A program made the position numbers and the translations under genes. DNA of 64,000 bases from Anthracocystis setariae (lineage: Eukaryota; Basidiomycota; Ustilaginomycetes; Ustilaginales; Ustilaginaceae): NCBI GenBank assembly GCA_928724745.1, contig CAKMXJ010000012.1, forward strand, positions 186,001-250,000, read 5' to 3'. Below, piece after piece: positions 20,681-32,000 of this stretch. Below the pieces are notes generated by a model. It was not told the origin of the DNA. It made no database searches and saw only the letters and a list, made by a program, of their open reading frames with translations. The stretch's first letter is position 1. Every line of letters begins with the position of its first letter.

Positions 20681-23366
20681 GCAGTGGAAGAGCAAGTAGG
20701 CGTGCAGTCAGGTAATCAAGGGTTGGCCCCGCTCAGGCTTTGGGCAATGTAGTCGTTCCATGCAGACGATGCTCTCACATTTGTATCGAGATTTGCATGG
20801 CGGGTCTCGAATTTGTGATCGGAGTTGACTTGGCACGCCGAATTGCCGGTGGTTTCCATATTGGACAGCTGAATACCTCTGATGATTTTGGACACTTGAC
20901 AGTTTTTAATGTAGACCCTTATCGGCTCCCGCTTCGAGTCCCGCTCTCAGATGCAGCAAACATGCACGTACTCCGAGGGCAACACCGCCCATCCCCTCAC
21001 ATATCACTCTGCTGGATCTGGACACGTTTTCGATCATCCCAGCCTGCACAGGTAGAGTATGAGCAGCTAGGGATATGCGAATGCGCCTTGGGCATGACGA
21101 GTGCAAGAAATTGATGTGGTTATGCCGTTAAGGGGGTGTGTTTGTCTTTTAGCATCCATCCTGAACATGATGGAGTTCAAGCCAGGCGAGGCGGATGATG
21201 GAGGTACTGAAAGCGCCCGAGTCGGATCTGGCAACCGAGCCCGACGATTTCAAACTCATTCAGTCCCGCTTTCGGACAAGGAATGCGAGTAGTATGGCGA
21301 CCTCGGTACAGAACGCGCGCAGGTCGGAGTCGACCACCATGTTCGGTGTGCTGGTTTACCACAACTTTACAATACTCGAGTTTGTGACCAGAGCGCCACT
21401 TTGTAAACCTGGTTCCATACATATCAAGCATCGTTCGCTAACCTCTGTGGTTACGCCCGGCGCGTCCTCGCGATGTTCGACGAAGCAGCAGATTTGGCGG
21501 TTGCCACCCAACTAAATAAGATTCAATATGGACGGGATCTTAATTTGACACCTGCAGCATCTTACCTACAGTACTCGAATGCCTCACGATAGGCGATTCT
21601 GTACACGACAACACGTTCAGAACGAGTTCGTTGGCCCCATTGGTTCCAAGCGATGGCGGGTCTTGCTAGGCGATGGAAACTTCGAGAGTCAGATCTGCAT
21701 TTGTCTTAGCGAGAGGACCCTGGGCCAATCAGCTTCTGCGACCCTCGCCGGTGAATTCGGATTGCGCTTGTTGCGCTGCAAACACAGGCGCTAGATCGTG
21801 CCATTGCGTAGGATCTTTGCGTCTCGTCTCGTCGGTGCGCGCTTTGGATTTGGCAGACGACGCGATCACAGACGCAGTCCGTTCGATCGATTGCCTGCTA
21901 CAATTCAGAATCTACCCGCTTGCGGCTATGTGCGCGCGTCTAGGTCCGCAATGGCGTGCGTCCTTGCTTGCTGGCAATCCGGCATGCACTGGATGGATAA
22001 GCCTCGAGCCGGTACCGACCGAACAGCTCATATCGTCTATGGTGTGAACACCTCCTTCGTTGCAAGCTCAGTCTGTTGATGGTGCCGAGAATGGATGGGA
22101 ATATCCGGTCGGGCAGTCAGCTGCTGTAAACTTTTAGTCAGATCAACTGAGACAACTCGGACGTCAAGGTGAGTGAGACACCCATCCATCAAGCTGTCAA
22201 AGCGCGACCGAGGCCGAATACTGTAATGCCAAACTTGGACGACGAGTTTTTTTTTTTTCAGTTTGGTGGGTTTTCTTATTTTGGCAGGACCCTGGGCCGC
22301 GATCATCCGTGTCTTAGTCACGACGTGTCGATCATAGCTTGCTTACTGTCGTGTGTATCTTCAGCAATAACATGGGCTACGTAGACCCAAGTCTCAGCTT
22401 AGGGTTGGTAAACATGCTTACCCTTTTCAGCTTGACGGCAACGTTGGATTTCGTGACTGTGCAAACAAACGGTTTGCGTCCGCTCTCATCTTGGGTTTTC
22501 GTCGCCCGAAGTACTGGTCAAACTCTGCTGATCAGGAGGTCTCGGATTAATCATTCAAGCTTACGGTTTGGCAGATCTCCACCCCCCTGTCTTCGTGGTC
22601 CCTGATGTCAGCAGGTGCCTGTCTTGTTCCTGATCCACGCGCTTGGGTTTCCTTCCTCCCAGCTGTGTCAAACCAGACTACGTTCCAAAGAATGAGTTGC
22701 AAAACAACCTCACCTGTCCCCAACGGAAACTGTACAGTAAACGTGTCTCCTATCGAGTCAGTAAACAACGTGACTTGGCAGTCTTGGTCACAACCCTTCC
22801 ACAAAGGCAGATGCCGGAACAAATCGGGAATACGACAAAAAAAAACCCCCCCCCCCACACACCAACCATACTCCCCCCCCTTGAAACGTTCAGCATCAAG
22901 CCACCATTACCCACGTTCTCCACCCAAACCCATTCCAGCATGGGCAGTGGGGGGAAACCACCAACCCTGGCCCCGGCAACCGAAAGCGAGAACGCCACCA
23001 CTATACTCTACCCCCATCCAACGTGGGTCCTGGCCTGGTTTCTAACTACGCTTTCCGTAGGTAATCCTCACCAACCCGCCTGCGGAATTATCCCTCTGCC
23101 CGCCCGAAACCACCACCTTCTCAACCTCTACCAACCCCGTCTGTAGCTTAACACGCTTTCAAATCCGCACTCAACACCTCAACCAGCAGACATCGTCAGA
23201 AGAAGAAAACATGATTGTTACATCACGGTGCTCTACACATGGGAATCATTGCAACTGAATTCATGCTATCTACAGACCTTGCAGGCTGTGCCCACCCTAT
23301 TCCCACCCTCCCCCCCCGAGACTCTCGGTCTTGTCAAGGGCGGTTTGCAGGCTGACAGCTCGTCAC

Positions 23367-25423
23367 TCAGTTGGTGGTGGCGGCGGCAGCAGCAGCGGCG
23401 TCAGTGACGCTGAGCTTGGCAACATCTGGAAGCTCCTCTGGGTTGGTGATGAGCTTGGTCACCTTGCCGATAGCAACCGTACGTCCCTCGTCACGCAGCG
23501 TGAAACGACCAAGCTGAGGGTAGTCCTTGAATCTTTCCACGCAGATCGGCCCTGCCAGCTCGACCAGAGCGATGATCTTCATCCCCTTCTTGGCGAATTG
23601 AGGTCCACGTCGACTCTTCTTGCCCGTCTTCTTGTCGTAGTAGTGCAACAGAGCCGCCAAGTTGGCCTCTTGCGACACAGTGTGGCAGTGCACCACCGCA
23701 CTGTACCCAGCGCAGATGATGTTGCGGTGCTCGAGGATCGCAAGCTGAGCCTCAAAGTGCGTTGCGACGTGCACCGGGTTTCGAGGGTCCGACAGCACGT
23801 GACCCACGCTGACTTCTTCGTGATCGACACCCTTCAACTTGACACGGATGTTGTCACCAGAGATGGCTGCTGGCACCTCCTCCTCCTGCTCGTTGAAGAT
23901 GGCCACCGCCTCGACCGACACCTTGTTGGGCATCAGCAGAAGGCTGTCACCCTTCTTGATCTTACCAGCTTCGAGCTTGCCAACAACGACGGTACCCATG
24001 TCGTTGTACTTTTCCGAGATCGGCATCTTGAGCGGCGCCTGGATCTTTCGGTCGCCGAGCTCGAGGTTGTCGAGGAACTCGAGCAGCGAAGGGCCATCGT
24101 ACCAGCTGCACACGCTCTTGGGTACGCGGTCCTTGAGGTTCTGTCCGGCGAAGGCAGAGACCGGGATGTAGGTGATATCGGTCTTGGGGTTGAAACCAGC
24201 CGATCGCAAGAAGGGAGTGAGCTTGGACTGGATCTCGTCGTAACGAGACTGCTGCCACTGCACTGTCGGCTCATCCATCTTGTTGACCACGACGATCAGA
24301 CGCTGGACACCCGCGGTCTTGACCAGCACGGCGTGTTCACGAGTCTGTCCACCTCGCTCGAAACCCGTCTCGAACTCTCCCTTACGTGCCGAAATGACGA
24401 GGACGGCAACGTCGGCTTGAGCGGCACCGCTGATCATGCTGGGAACGAACGACTTGTGGCCAGGCGCATCCAGGATGGTGTAGCGGCGCTTGCCCGTCTC
24501 AAAGTAGGCACGTCCGACCTCGACGGTCTTACCCTTTTCGCGCTCCTGCTGTGTCGAATCGAGCGCCCACGAGAGATACCACGACTCTCGACCGGCCTCC
24601 TTGGCTTCACGCTCGTACTTTTCCATCGTTCGCTTGTCCACCATGCCGGTGAGGTAGAGCAGGTTGCCACCCATGGTCGACTTGCCGGCATCGACGTGAC
24701 CTATAAAGACAATGTTGAGATGCGACTTGAGCTCGTCACTCTTGTCGCCGAAAAGGTCTTTGAGCGTCTCCTCATCCGTCATCTTGGTAGCCTCGGCGAG
24801 AATCTGGTCGGCATTGGTTGTGGATCGCTCGGTAGCGACAGGCTTGGACGAAAGCGAAGCCACCTTGGCTTCAGACTTGGGCTCGGCAGCTGGTGCTGGC
24901 GATTCGGCGCGAGACGAGGGTGCAGATGTGGTGGCGGGGGGTTCGGTAGCCTTGACCGCGGCGACGGCGGCGGCGGGTGCAGGGTCGGCCTTTTCAGCCT
25001 CAGGCTTCTTGGCGGCGCTGGCACCGCCGATCGAGATGCTGACGGGCTTGCGCGGAGCTTCAGCCTTGTCAGCGTTGGAAGCAGCGGCGGGCTTGGCGCC
25101 TCCACCGATCGAGATGCTTACAGGCTTTCGTGGTGCTTCCGACTTGTCGGCGGCGGCAGCGGCGCCAGCAGCAGCAGGCTTGGCTCCGCCTCCAATCGAG
25201 ATGCTGACGGGCTTTCGAGGAGCGGCATCGGCGGCAGGCTGAGCGGGACGGGCTGGCGACTGAGCGGAACCGGAGGCAGCGGGTCGAGGAGGAAGTGCAT
25301 TGAAACCCTTCTGAGCAAATTGGTTGGAGAAGCCCTGCTGGTTGAAGCCCTGCTGAGCATAGCCGCCACCATAGGGCTGCTGCTGATATTGTTGATACTG
25401 ATTCTGGAAGCCACCGTTGAAGC

Positions 25424-25460
<37 letters not shown>

Positions 25461-25613
25461 ACCAAAGCCCTGCTGGTAGTAACCGCCCTGCTGACCGTAA
25501 GGGAAACCACCCTGTTGCTGGCCTTGCTGACCCTGCTGCTGCTGCTGCCCGCCAGGCACAAAGCCGGAGGCGTTGGGGTTGAAGCCGCCGAAGCTGGGAG
25601 CGTTAGGGTTCAT
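23367..25613 (-). CDS. SUP35: translation termination factor eRF3 (SUP35)
   Basis: 748 residues in one exon with an ATG start. The N-terminus MNPNAPSFGGFNPNASGFVPG contains a PAM2-like motif (FNPNASGFVP), which in eRF3 binds the MLLE domain of poly(A)-binding protein. A Q/G/Y-rich prion-like stretch with a pure Q run follows (to about residue 105). Three near-exact copies of a RKPVSISIGG unit lie at about 130-205. The GTPase core starts near residue 300 with GHVDAGKST, followed by DAPGHKSF and NKMDEP, then two beta-barrel domains like EF-Tu/EF-1alpha to the C-terminus. eRF3 binds eRF1 and uses GTP to drive peptide release at stop codons. The head/middle/core layout matches yeast Sup35. A long frame open on the opposite strand is a composition shadow. 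Confidence 0.95.
25424..25461. repeat. (CTG)n run coding the SUP35 poly-Q tract
   Basis: About 12 consecutive CTG triplets on the plus strand (CAG in the gene) encode uninterrupted glutamines in the prion-like region. Such a tract is prone to length change. Confidence 0.9.
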
Positions 25614-26411
25614 CTCGGAAACGTCTAAGCTATCGATGGAGACAAGGTCGTGAAGATGAAGAAGAAACGTCCGATTCGAATCGTGAGCCGTGTTCGTCTA
25701 GCTGAGCTGACGAGAAAAGTGCGACCGTGTCCTTTGCAGCGAAAGAGGAGGGCCTTGATGATGATGGAGGATAGCAACGCAGAAGGAGAGCGTTGGCTGG
25801 TGCTGGAAATTCAAGCGATGCGATGCGATGCGTCGATGATGCACCATCACAGAGACCTTTTCGGCTCTTCCAATTTTTTTTTTTTTTTGGAAATTTGACT
25901 GAGCCAGGCAGGTCACGGCACTTCTCTAAGCCAAGCCACTCGTAAGTGTGCGTATCGTCTGAGCACGGATCGCGGGCTGCACTTTCTTCTGGCAGCAGCA
26001 GCACAGCATTTTCGAAAAATTTTCTCAGCAAAAGAGTCTCATGATGATGATGGCTCCAACTCACGGCCGAATCGATAAAGATCTAACAGAAGCCAGCACA
26101 TGATTTCCCCAACGCCACGCTGGAGGAAGAACAGTTTAGAGAGAGAGAGAGAGAGAGTCAATTGACCACTGCATGCACAGTGCGGGACGTTTGGGCCACT
26201 TCAGCCTAACCCTCCCGTCTTTGACGTTGTTTCCATTCGATGTTCTTCTCGATCTCACCTGCCTCATCTTAACCCCATCTTCGTGCTTTCGTCGCTGCGA
26301 ATCCTGCCTCTGCTTGGATCGACTATAGATACCGGTCAAATTCCACAACGCTTCTTCCACCCGCTACAGCTTCCTTGACGTGGATCAAGGTGCACTTGAA
26401 TCGCCCAAGTC
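25614..26411. promoter_or_regulatory. divergent promoter region SUP35 / OST2
   Basis: 798 bp between the two start codons, which point away from each other. It contains a T14 run near 25875 and a (GA)n run near 26139-26157. No gene is seen inside. Confidence 0.5.
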
Positions 26412-27020
26412 ATGCCGCCCAAAGGTTCCAAGGCGCCGTCGGCAGCCGCATCTTCCAAAACTCGCACCTCGTCGAAACCATCAGCACCATCCACATCGCC
26501 TTTGACAACACTCTACAACTCATACATCGAAAACACACCAAAGCGGCTCAAGCTCATTGATGCCTTCCTCGTCTTCTTGATGATTTCGGGCATCATCCAG
26601 TTTGCATACTGTGCCCTGATCACCAATTTCCCCTTCAACTCTTTCGTCGCCGGGTAGGTATTCGCCAGACTCCTTCGAACGATGTGCATGACCTTTTCTC
26701 TAATGCGGAGATGGACCAGAGCACTGACGAACAACGTTTGCAATTCATTCCTATGCACAGCTTTGCCTCAACCGTGGGCCAGTTCGTCCTTGCAGCATCG
26801 CTTCGCATTCAAGCCAACCCAGAGAACAGCAAGACCTTCCCCAAGGTCTCGCCAGAAAGGTAAGTTCAACATCAAGAGTCTGGCACTGGTTCGAGAAAGC
26901 CGCTCTCAGCTGACCACCAACCCGGCCTCTGATCTGACTCTCGAACACTACAGGGCTTTCGGCGACTTCCTGTTCGGCTCGGTCATACTTCACTTTTTCG
27001 TCTTCAACTTCTTGGGCTAG
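26412..27020 (+). CDS. OST2: oligosaccharyltransferase subunit DAD1/Ost2
   Basis: Three exons, 26412-26653, 26761-26859 and 26954-27020, encode 135 residues. Introns are GTAGGT...CACAG (107 bp) and GTAAGT...CTACAG (94 bp). Splicing restores the conserved run FNSFVAG-FASTVGQFVLAAS, then LRIQANPEN, VSPERAFGDFLFGSVILHFFVFNFLG, which matches DAD1 to its very C-terminus. The first 30 residues are a Ser/Pro/Lys-rich extension, then YIENTPKRLKLIDAFLVF and three membrane segments. DAD1/Ost2 is a small essential subunit of the ER oligosaccharyltransferase complex that N-glycosylates nascent proteins. The call is firm and the splice sites are canonical. Confidence 0.95.
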
Positions 27021-27226
27021 CTTGTTTTGGAATGCCCGTTGGGATTCATGGATCTATGGCTGTCCGTGCCTCCTTTTCAGCCGCCTCAGAACCACGCAGA
27101 GCAGGAGGATGGCATCGGGAAATTGCATTGCTGTGGTTGCTAGTACGAAGAGATTGACACGAGACGATTGACCGAATGAGGGGCGCAGCTACCAAAGATC
27201 GAGCACGAAAGCATGTCGAGAACCGA

Positions 27227-28177
27227 TCACCAGTCCTTTGCGATCTGTGCAGCAGAGTTGTACGAAAGAGGCGTGTGAGTCAGTAAAGGGAGGATGCAGG
27301 CCGCTTCGGCGTGGATGTGGAATGCTTGCTTACCTTGAAAGCCCATTCCCAGTCGGCAAAGACATTGTTGTCATCGTCAACTACACGGCTCCGCACGCTG
27401 TAATTGCCACGCGCCATCATTCCGCTAGGTGCTTCGCTAGAGGCAAAGGTCTTCTCGTAAGGCTCGGCACGCGGTCCGTACGAACCGATCATCTCCTCCA
27501 TCTTGTCGACTGCAATCGTAAATGCGTGGGATGGAGGCAATCAGGGTCAATACCTGATGCGAGGCGTGCCAAGAGCCTCGTGCAGCACGACCAAATCTAC
27601 TCACCTTTGATGCCGGCTCGCTTGACCACCTGAACGTACTTGAGACCCGACAGAATATCGCTACCAACGGCAAAGCGGATCTTGACGCTGTACTCGACAC
27701 CTTCTTTGACGGTGAGTGGATTCTGCTTGAATTGTGCAAGCTGCTCTTTGGATTGCTGCAGGTTGATCGAGATGCTGCCGCCTGGTGCCGAGTTCGAGAC
27801 AAGCGAGAGGCTGTGCAAGGAGAGCTGCGGTACGCGACAGTTACAACAATGCGTCAGCACAGGAGAAAGCACAATAGAATGGTAGTTGAGGGCCGAAAGC
27901 TTACCTTGGGAGCGTTCGGGTCGACGGCACCTGTGGCGGCACCCAGACCCAAGCTGGCCTTCCACCTTGCTAGCGACTCATCTTCAGCATCGAGTTGCGA
28001 GTACTCGGCGAGCGATTTCTTCTCACCAACCTTGTAACCAGCCGTGGCTGCAAAGAACAAAAGGGTAAGACGTCTGCATCAGAACAGCGTCGGGCGCTCC
28101 GCTTGCTGACACTGCATCTACCTACCTGTGGTTGCCAGCTCATCATCCGCAATGGTCGGGTCCTGGGCGTGCGACAT
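27227..28177 (-). CDS. RDI1: Rho GDP-dissociation inhibitor
   Basis: Five exons (28177-28126, 28047-27905, 27824-27605, 27509-27334, 27244-27227) encode 202 residues; all four introns are GT-AG, 79-95 bp. The N-terminal regulatory arm has KKSLAEYSQLDAEDESLARWKASLG, the usual Rho-GDI signature. The immunoglobulin-like fold follows, with FKQNPLTVKEGVEYSVKIRFAVG, LKYVQVVKRAGIKVDK, MIGSYGPRAEPYEKTF, PSGMMARGNYSVRSRVVDDD and a final WEWAFKIAKDW. The length matches the family (about 200). Rho-GDI extracts prenylated Rho GTPases from membranes and keeps them GDP-bound in the cytosol. The last coding exon is only 18 nt and encodes IAKDW plus the stop. It is the most intron-rich gene in the window. 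Confidence 0.95.
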
Positions 28178-29035
28178 GATAATGGAAGGGGTGACGAAAC
28201 GGTTTGTCTATGGTGTATGTGGGCGTCGTCGACGACTGTGTGGGGGAGGAGTGGATTGAGTGTCTGCTTTCACCTGAAAAGGTGCACATGTCCAAAGGCC
28301 ACTCACTTGGCTGTGCTTGCATCGCAGGGGCCATCCCTTTCTCCGAATTCCAATCTGCGAATTCGCCTTTACGGTGTGCAGCCCAAGTCGGTACGGTACC
28401 GTACGTGGCATTGCATGCATGCGAGCTGCACGCACAACGCCCTAGTCCGAAGTCTTGTTAAGCCGAAGCCCCTATGATACTGACTACGCCTGCATGTCTG
28501 GCTGAAAGCTACTCTTCCCAATAGAAGGTGAACATAACGCGATCCACCACTCCATGTACCTCATTGACATTGAACTGCGTCCGATGGCAGGCTTTCACGC
28601 TGTCAAGTTGGCAGTTTCTAGACCAACACTTGACCGCCGAAACGCAGACGTGACGCGCAATTTCGGCCAGATTATTTCTTCCTTTTTAGACTGTGAGGTT
28701 AGGCTAGCAACTAACATCCGTCGTCCAATTTATTTCGGCCAGAACTCGCCGAGCTTCGGATGGGACGAAAGGAGACAAGATGGAATTGTGACTTGGACGT
28801 GATTCGTTGCCCAACCCTCATCCACCTCATCCACCCATTGCGTCTGGCCTCATCGAACCCCACCAGTTGGAGCTACTGCAGGTCCACAAAGCCTCGCACA
28901 ACCGTCTGCAAGGTCCTACACACACTGGCTAGCGTCGCTTTCCATTCTTGAAGAACGATGGCTAGGTAGCTGTGACTGCGTCGGAATCGCTTGGAAACCG
29001 CAACTGCTCCTCGGCAGTTCACAAGGCCTCTCACC
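28178..29035. promoter_or_regulatory. divergent promoter region Rho-GDI / fusion gene
   Basis: 858 bp between divergent start codons. A GGTACGGTACCGTAC block lies near 28390. No gene is seen. Confidence 0.45.
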
Positions 29036-32000
29036 ATGAGCTGGTCCAAGGCAGGTGCCAAGGCTTCGGTAAGCCTCGTCCGGAAGGTTGCGCTCGATGC
29101 GTCCTATCCCAGTGGCGTGATACAACGGTACTCGCTGCCTCGCAACCTATTCTACCATCCGCGTCGGTCGAGACTTTTGATTCCAACCCAGAGACTCAGC
29201 ATCTCGACATCATCCGTATCCGCAGCAGCCACCGAATCGAGAGCCAAATCTGCAAATGGGACCACGGCAGCGGCAGCGTCCAAATCTAATGCGACTCCTT
29301 CTGTGCGGGTCAAGGATACCAGGACTTCCGCATTATCCAGCGCCATCGCCGAGGGCTCCTCACGTACTCCTGAGCCAGACACCGTCCTCAAGGTAGATGA
29401 ACAGCTTCAAAGCAGCAGAAAAGTGTCACGCACCACCGCAGAAGCATCTCAGCCATCCGCATCCCAAAAACAGCAGCAGCAGGAATCTCCCGAGGCCCCT
29501 CAGCAGCAAGGTCAACACGGTCAGCAGACGCTCAACAGCGGCCCTGCCACCCACGAGGATCTGCTCAAACAGCGCTTCTTCCATGCGCAGGAGCAGAACA
29601 AAAGGGTCTACTCGGGACTAACACCGCCCACCAATCAAGCTGCAAATCTCTATCCTTCCTTTACCACTCCTCAAGGTGACGGTGTGATCCCACCAGAAGG
29701 TGGTGTCGGCTCTTCTTCCAACGCTTCCAGTTCCGCATCGACCTCTTCGGGCACTGGTCAGCAAGGTACAAGCCTCAACGCCTCTTCGCCAGATGCATTT
29801 TCCGACGGCGCGCAGACGACGTTCGCTGGTACTGAGCGCGCAGACATCGAACTAGATGCTCGATCGCACCGTCCCGCTTCGTCCCAATCGATCCAGAGCC
29901 TTGAAGTACCCTTCGACACCCATGGATTCGTCAAGCGACTCGAAGCCGGAGGCTGGGTCTCGAATGCAGCCAAAGCACAGCGTCTTTCCCCTACCACCAA
30001 GTCCGGCAAAGCCAAACAACCTCAGTCTGAAGCGAGCGCGCAACAAGTCTCGTTGCACATCGCTCGCCGTCACGACCCAGCCGAGGCCATGATGGAAGGC
30101 GTTCGCCACCTCGTCACGCATCGTGGACGCCAACTCGCACACGCCTGCCTTAACAAAAGCGACGTCGAGAATCAAGCTTACCTGTTCAAAGCTGCTCTCT
30201 CCGAGATCCGCACCGAAGTCCAAGTGCGAGCAAGAAACGACGCGGCTGGCCTGCGCAGCATCACCACTCTCCTCCAGCGTGAGGTGGACGCCTTGGAACA
30301 GAAGATGAAAGAGGACATCGAGAGACTCAAGCATGATATTCAGGTGGATATGAACAATCGCAAGGCCGAATCCAAGGAAGAGCAAAACAACCTCGAGCAG
30401 GAGATCCAGGATCTGAACAACAGGTTCACCATCAGTCTTTCCGATCTTAAGACCGAGATCGAGCAGAACGTCAAGTGGGATGCCACCAGGAGGAGCTTGC
30501 TACTCGTCTTTGGTATCGCCGCGATCGTTGCTGCTAACCTTGCCATCGCCGACTATTTGACCAGGGACGATGAGGCGGCCAAGGCAGCAGCAAACAAGGA
30601 GGGCATCCCTGCAGGTCACCCGCCTGCATCTGCAAACGCCGGCGCTCCAGCATCGCTGGGGTGGGCTACCGAGGGTCGCATCTTGTCGGTGGTGCCCATC
30701 ATGCTCATGAAGCCGAACGGTCGCATGGCAGCAACAAGCCATCGCATCATCCACCAGCTTCGTCGTCAGTTTTCGAACAACATTCCTGCTGTCGCAACTG
30801 CGGGTCTTCACACCGTGTCGGTCGCGCACCGAATGCAACCTCACCCGGCAACCGCAGCTTCAACAATGGCCGTGCCCGCTAGGCGACGTTTCGGTTCCTC
30901 AGCCATTGCCAAGAACCAGTCGGCTCAACTCCACGTACCCGACTCCGATGTGGTTATCGAGCTTCATTCGGACGGCATCTCGATCCGGTCCCCGAAGCTT
31001 GGCTTGGAACCTTTCCGATTCGACCACGTCTGGCTCCGCGATGCTTGCCAAGCGCCCCAATCGGTCCACCCAAGCAACCGTCAGAAGCTCTTCCATACCA
31101 GTGACGTTCCTCTCGATGTCAACCTCCTAGATCCACGCCATCCTCCTACCATTGTAACCAGCGAAGGCGAGCCAGCGCTCCGACTGACGTTCGCCAAGGA
31201 GCATGCCGTAGTCAATGCCTTTACCGCCGCCTTCGGCCAAGTCAAACCCGCCGATGCACCGCATACCTCGGAGTTCCCCATCTCGTATCTGCTCCGCCAT
31301 GCCATCGACACGTTCTACGCGGACACGCACATGGATATCATGTCCGTCCCCGAGACTTGGGCTGCCAAGGACCTCACGCATTTCAAGACGGCCCCTTGGA
31401 CGCCCGACTCGCGTGTACCCGACAATGCCATGGAGGGTGCCCTTGCCCGTCCCGCGCGAATCCCGTGGGAGGCTATCCGACCCGAAGACGACTCGGACGC
31501 ACGCACAAAGGCGCTGTACGCTCTGACCGAGGCGGTCGTACGTGATGGCTTTGCTTTCGTCACTCGTCTCCCCACCGACAAGACTGCCACCGAAGCAGGT
31601 CCCGACTCGGCTCGACTTCGCGATCTGGCTGAAATCATGGGAGAGCTCCGCAACACCTTCTACGGTCTACTCTGGGATGTGCGATCCGTAGCAAATGCGC
31701 GCAACATCGCATATACAAACCTTGACTTGGGCTTGCACATGGATCTGCTCTACTTCCAGAACCCGCCTCGCTTCCAGTTCTTGCACATGCTCAGAAACAA
31801 GGTCCGCGGTGGAGCAAGTATCTTTGTCGACTCGTTCAAGGTCGCCGAGCGCATGTGGCAAGAAGATCGTCCCCTCTGGGAAGCCCTGACCAAGGTTCCT
31901 GTTGGGTTCTACTACATCAACGATGGCAGGCATTACCGCTTTACTCACCCGACGTTCGAGCTCGCTCACGACACCGAAGGCCATTCGGGTCCACCTCTGG

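Larger units (their letters stand above)
18361..23366. other. about 5 kb without a recognisable gene
   Basis: Only short open frames on both strands, none resembling a known family or carrying a convincing splice structure. It holds a (TG)n run at 19005-19030, clusters of CTGTAC/GTAC and TGCACTG words between 20.1 and 20.7 kb, a T10 tract near 22250 and a C-rich, A-rich stretch at 22.84-23.0 kb. The right end holds the 3' flank of SUP35. Unrecognised non-coding RNA genes or lineage-specific small proteins cannot be excluded. Confidence 0.5.

Noticed and set aside
23331..25628. 765-codon open frame antisense to SUP35
   Set aside because: It mirrors SUP35 codon structure (GC-rich, biased third positions), has no recognisable domain, and the sense protein is certain.
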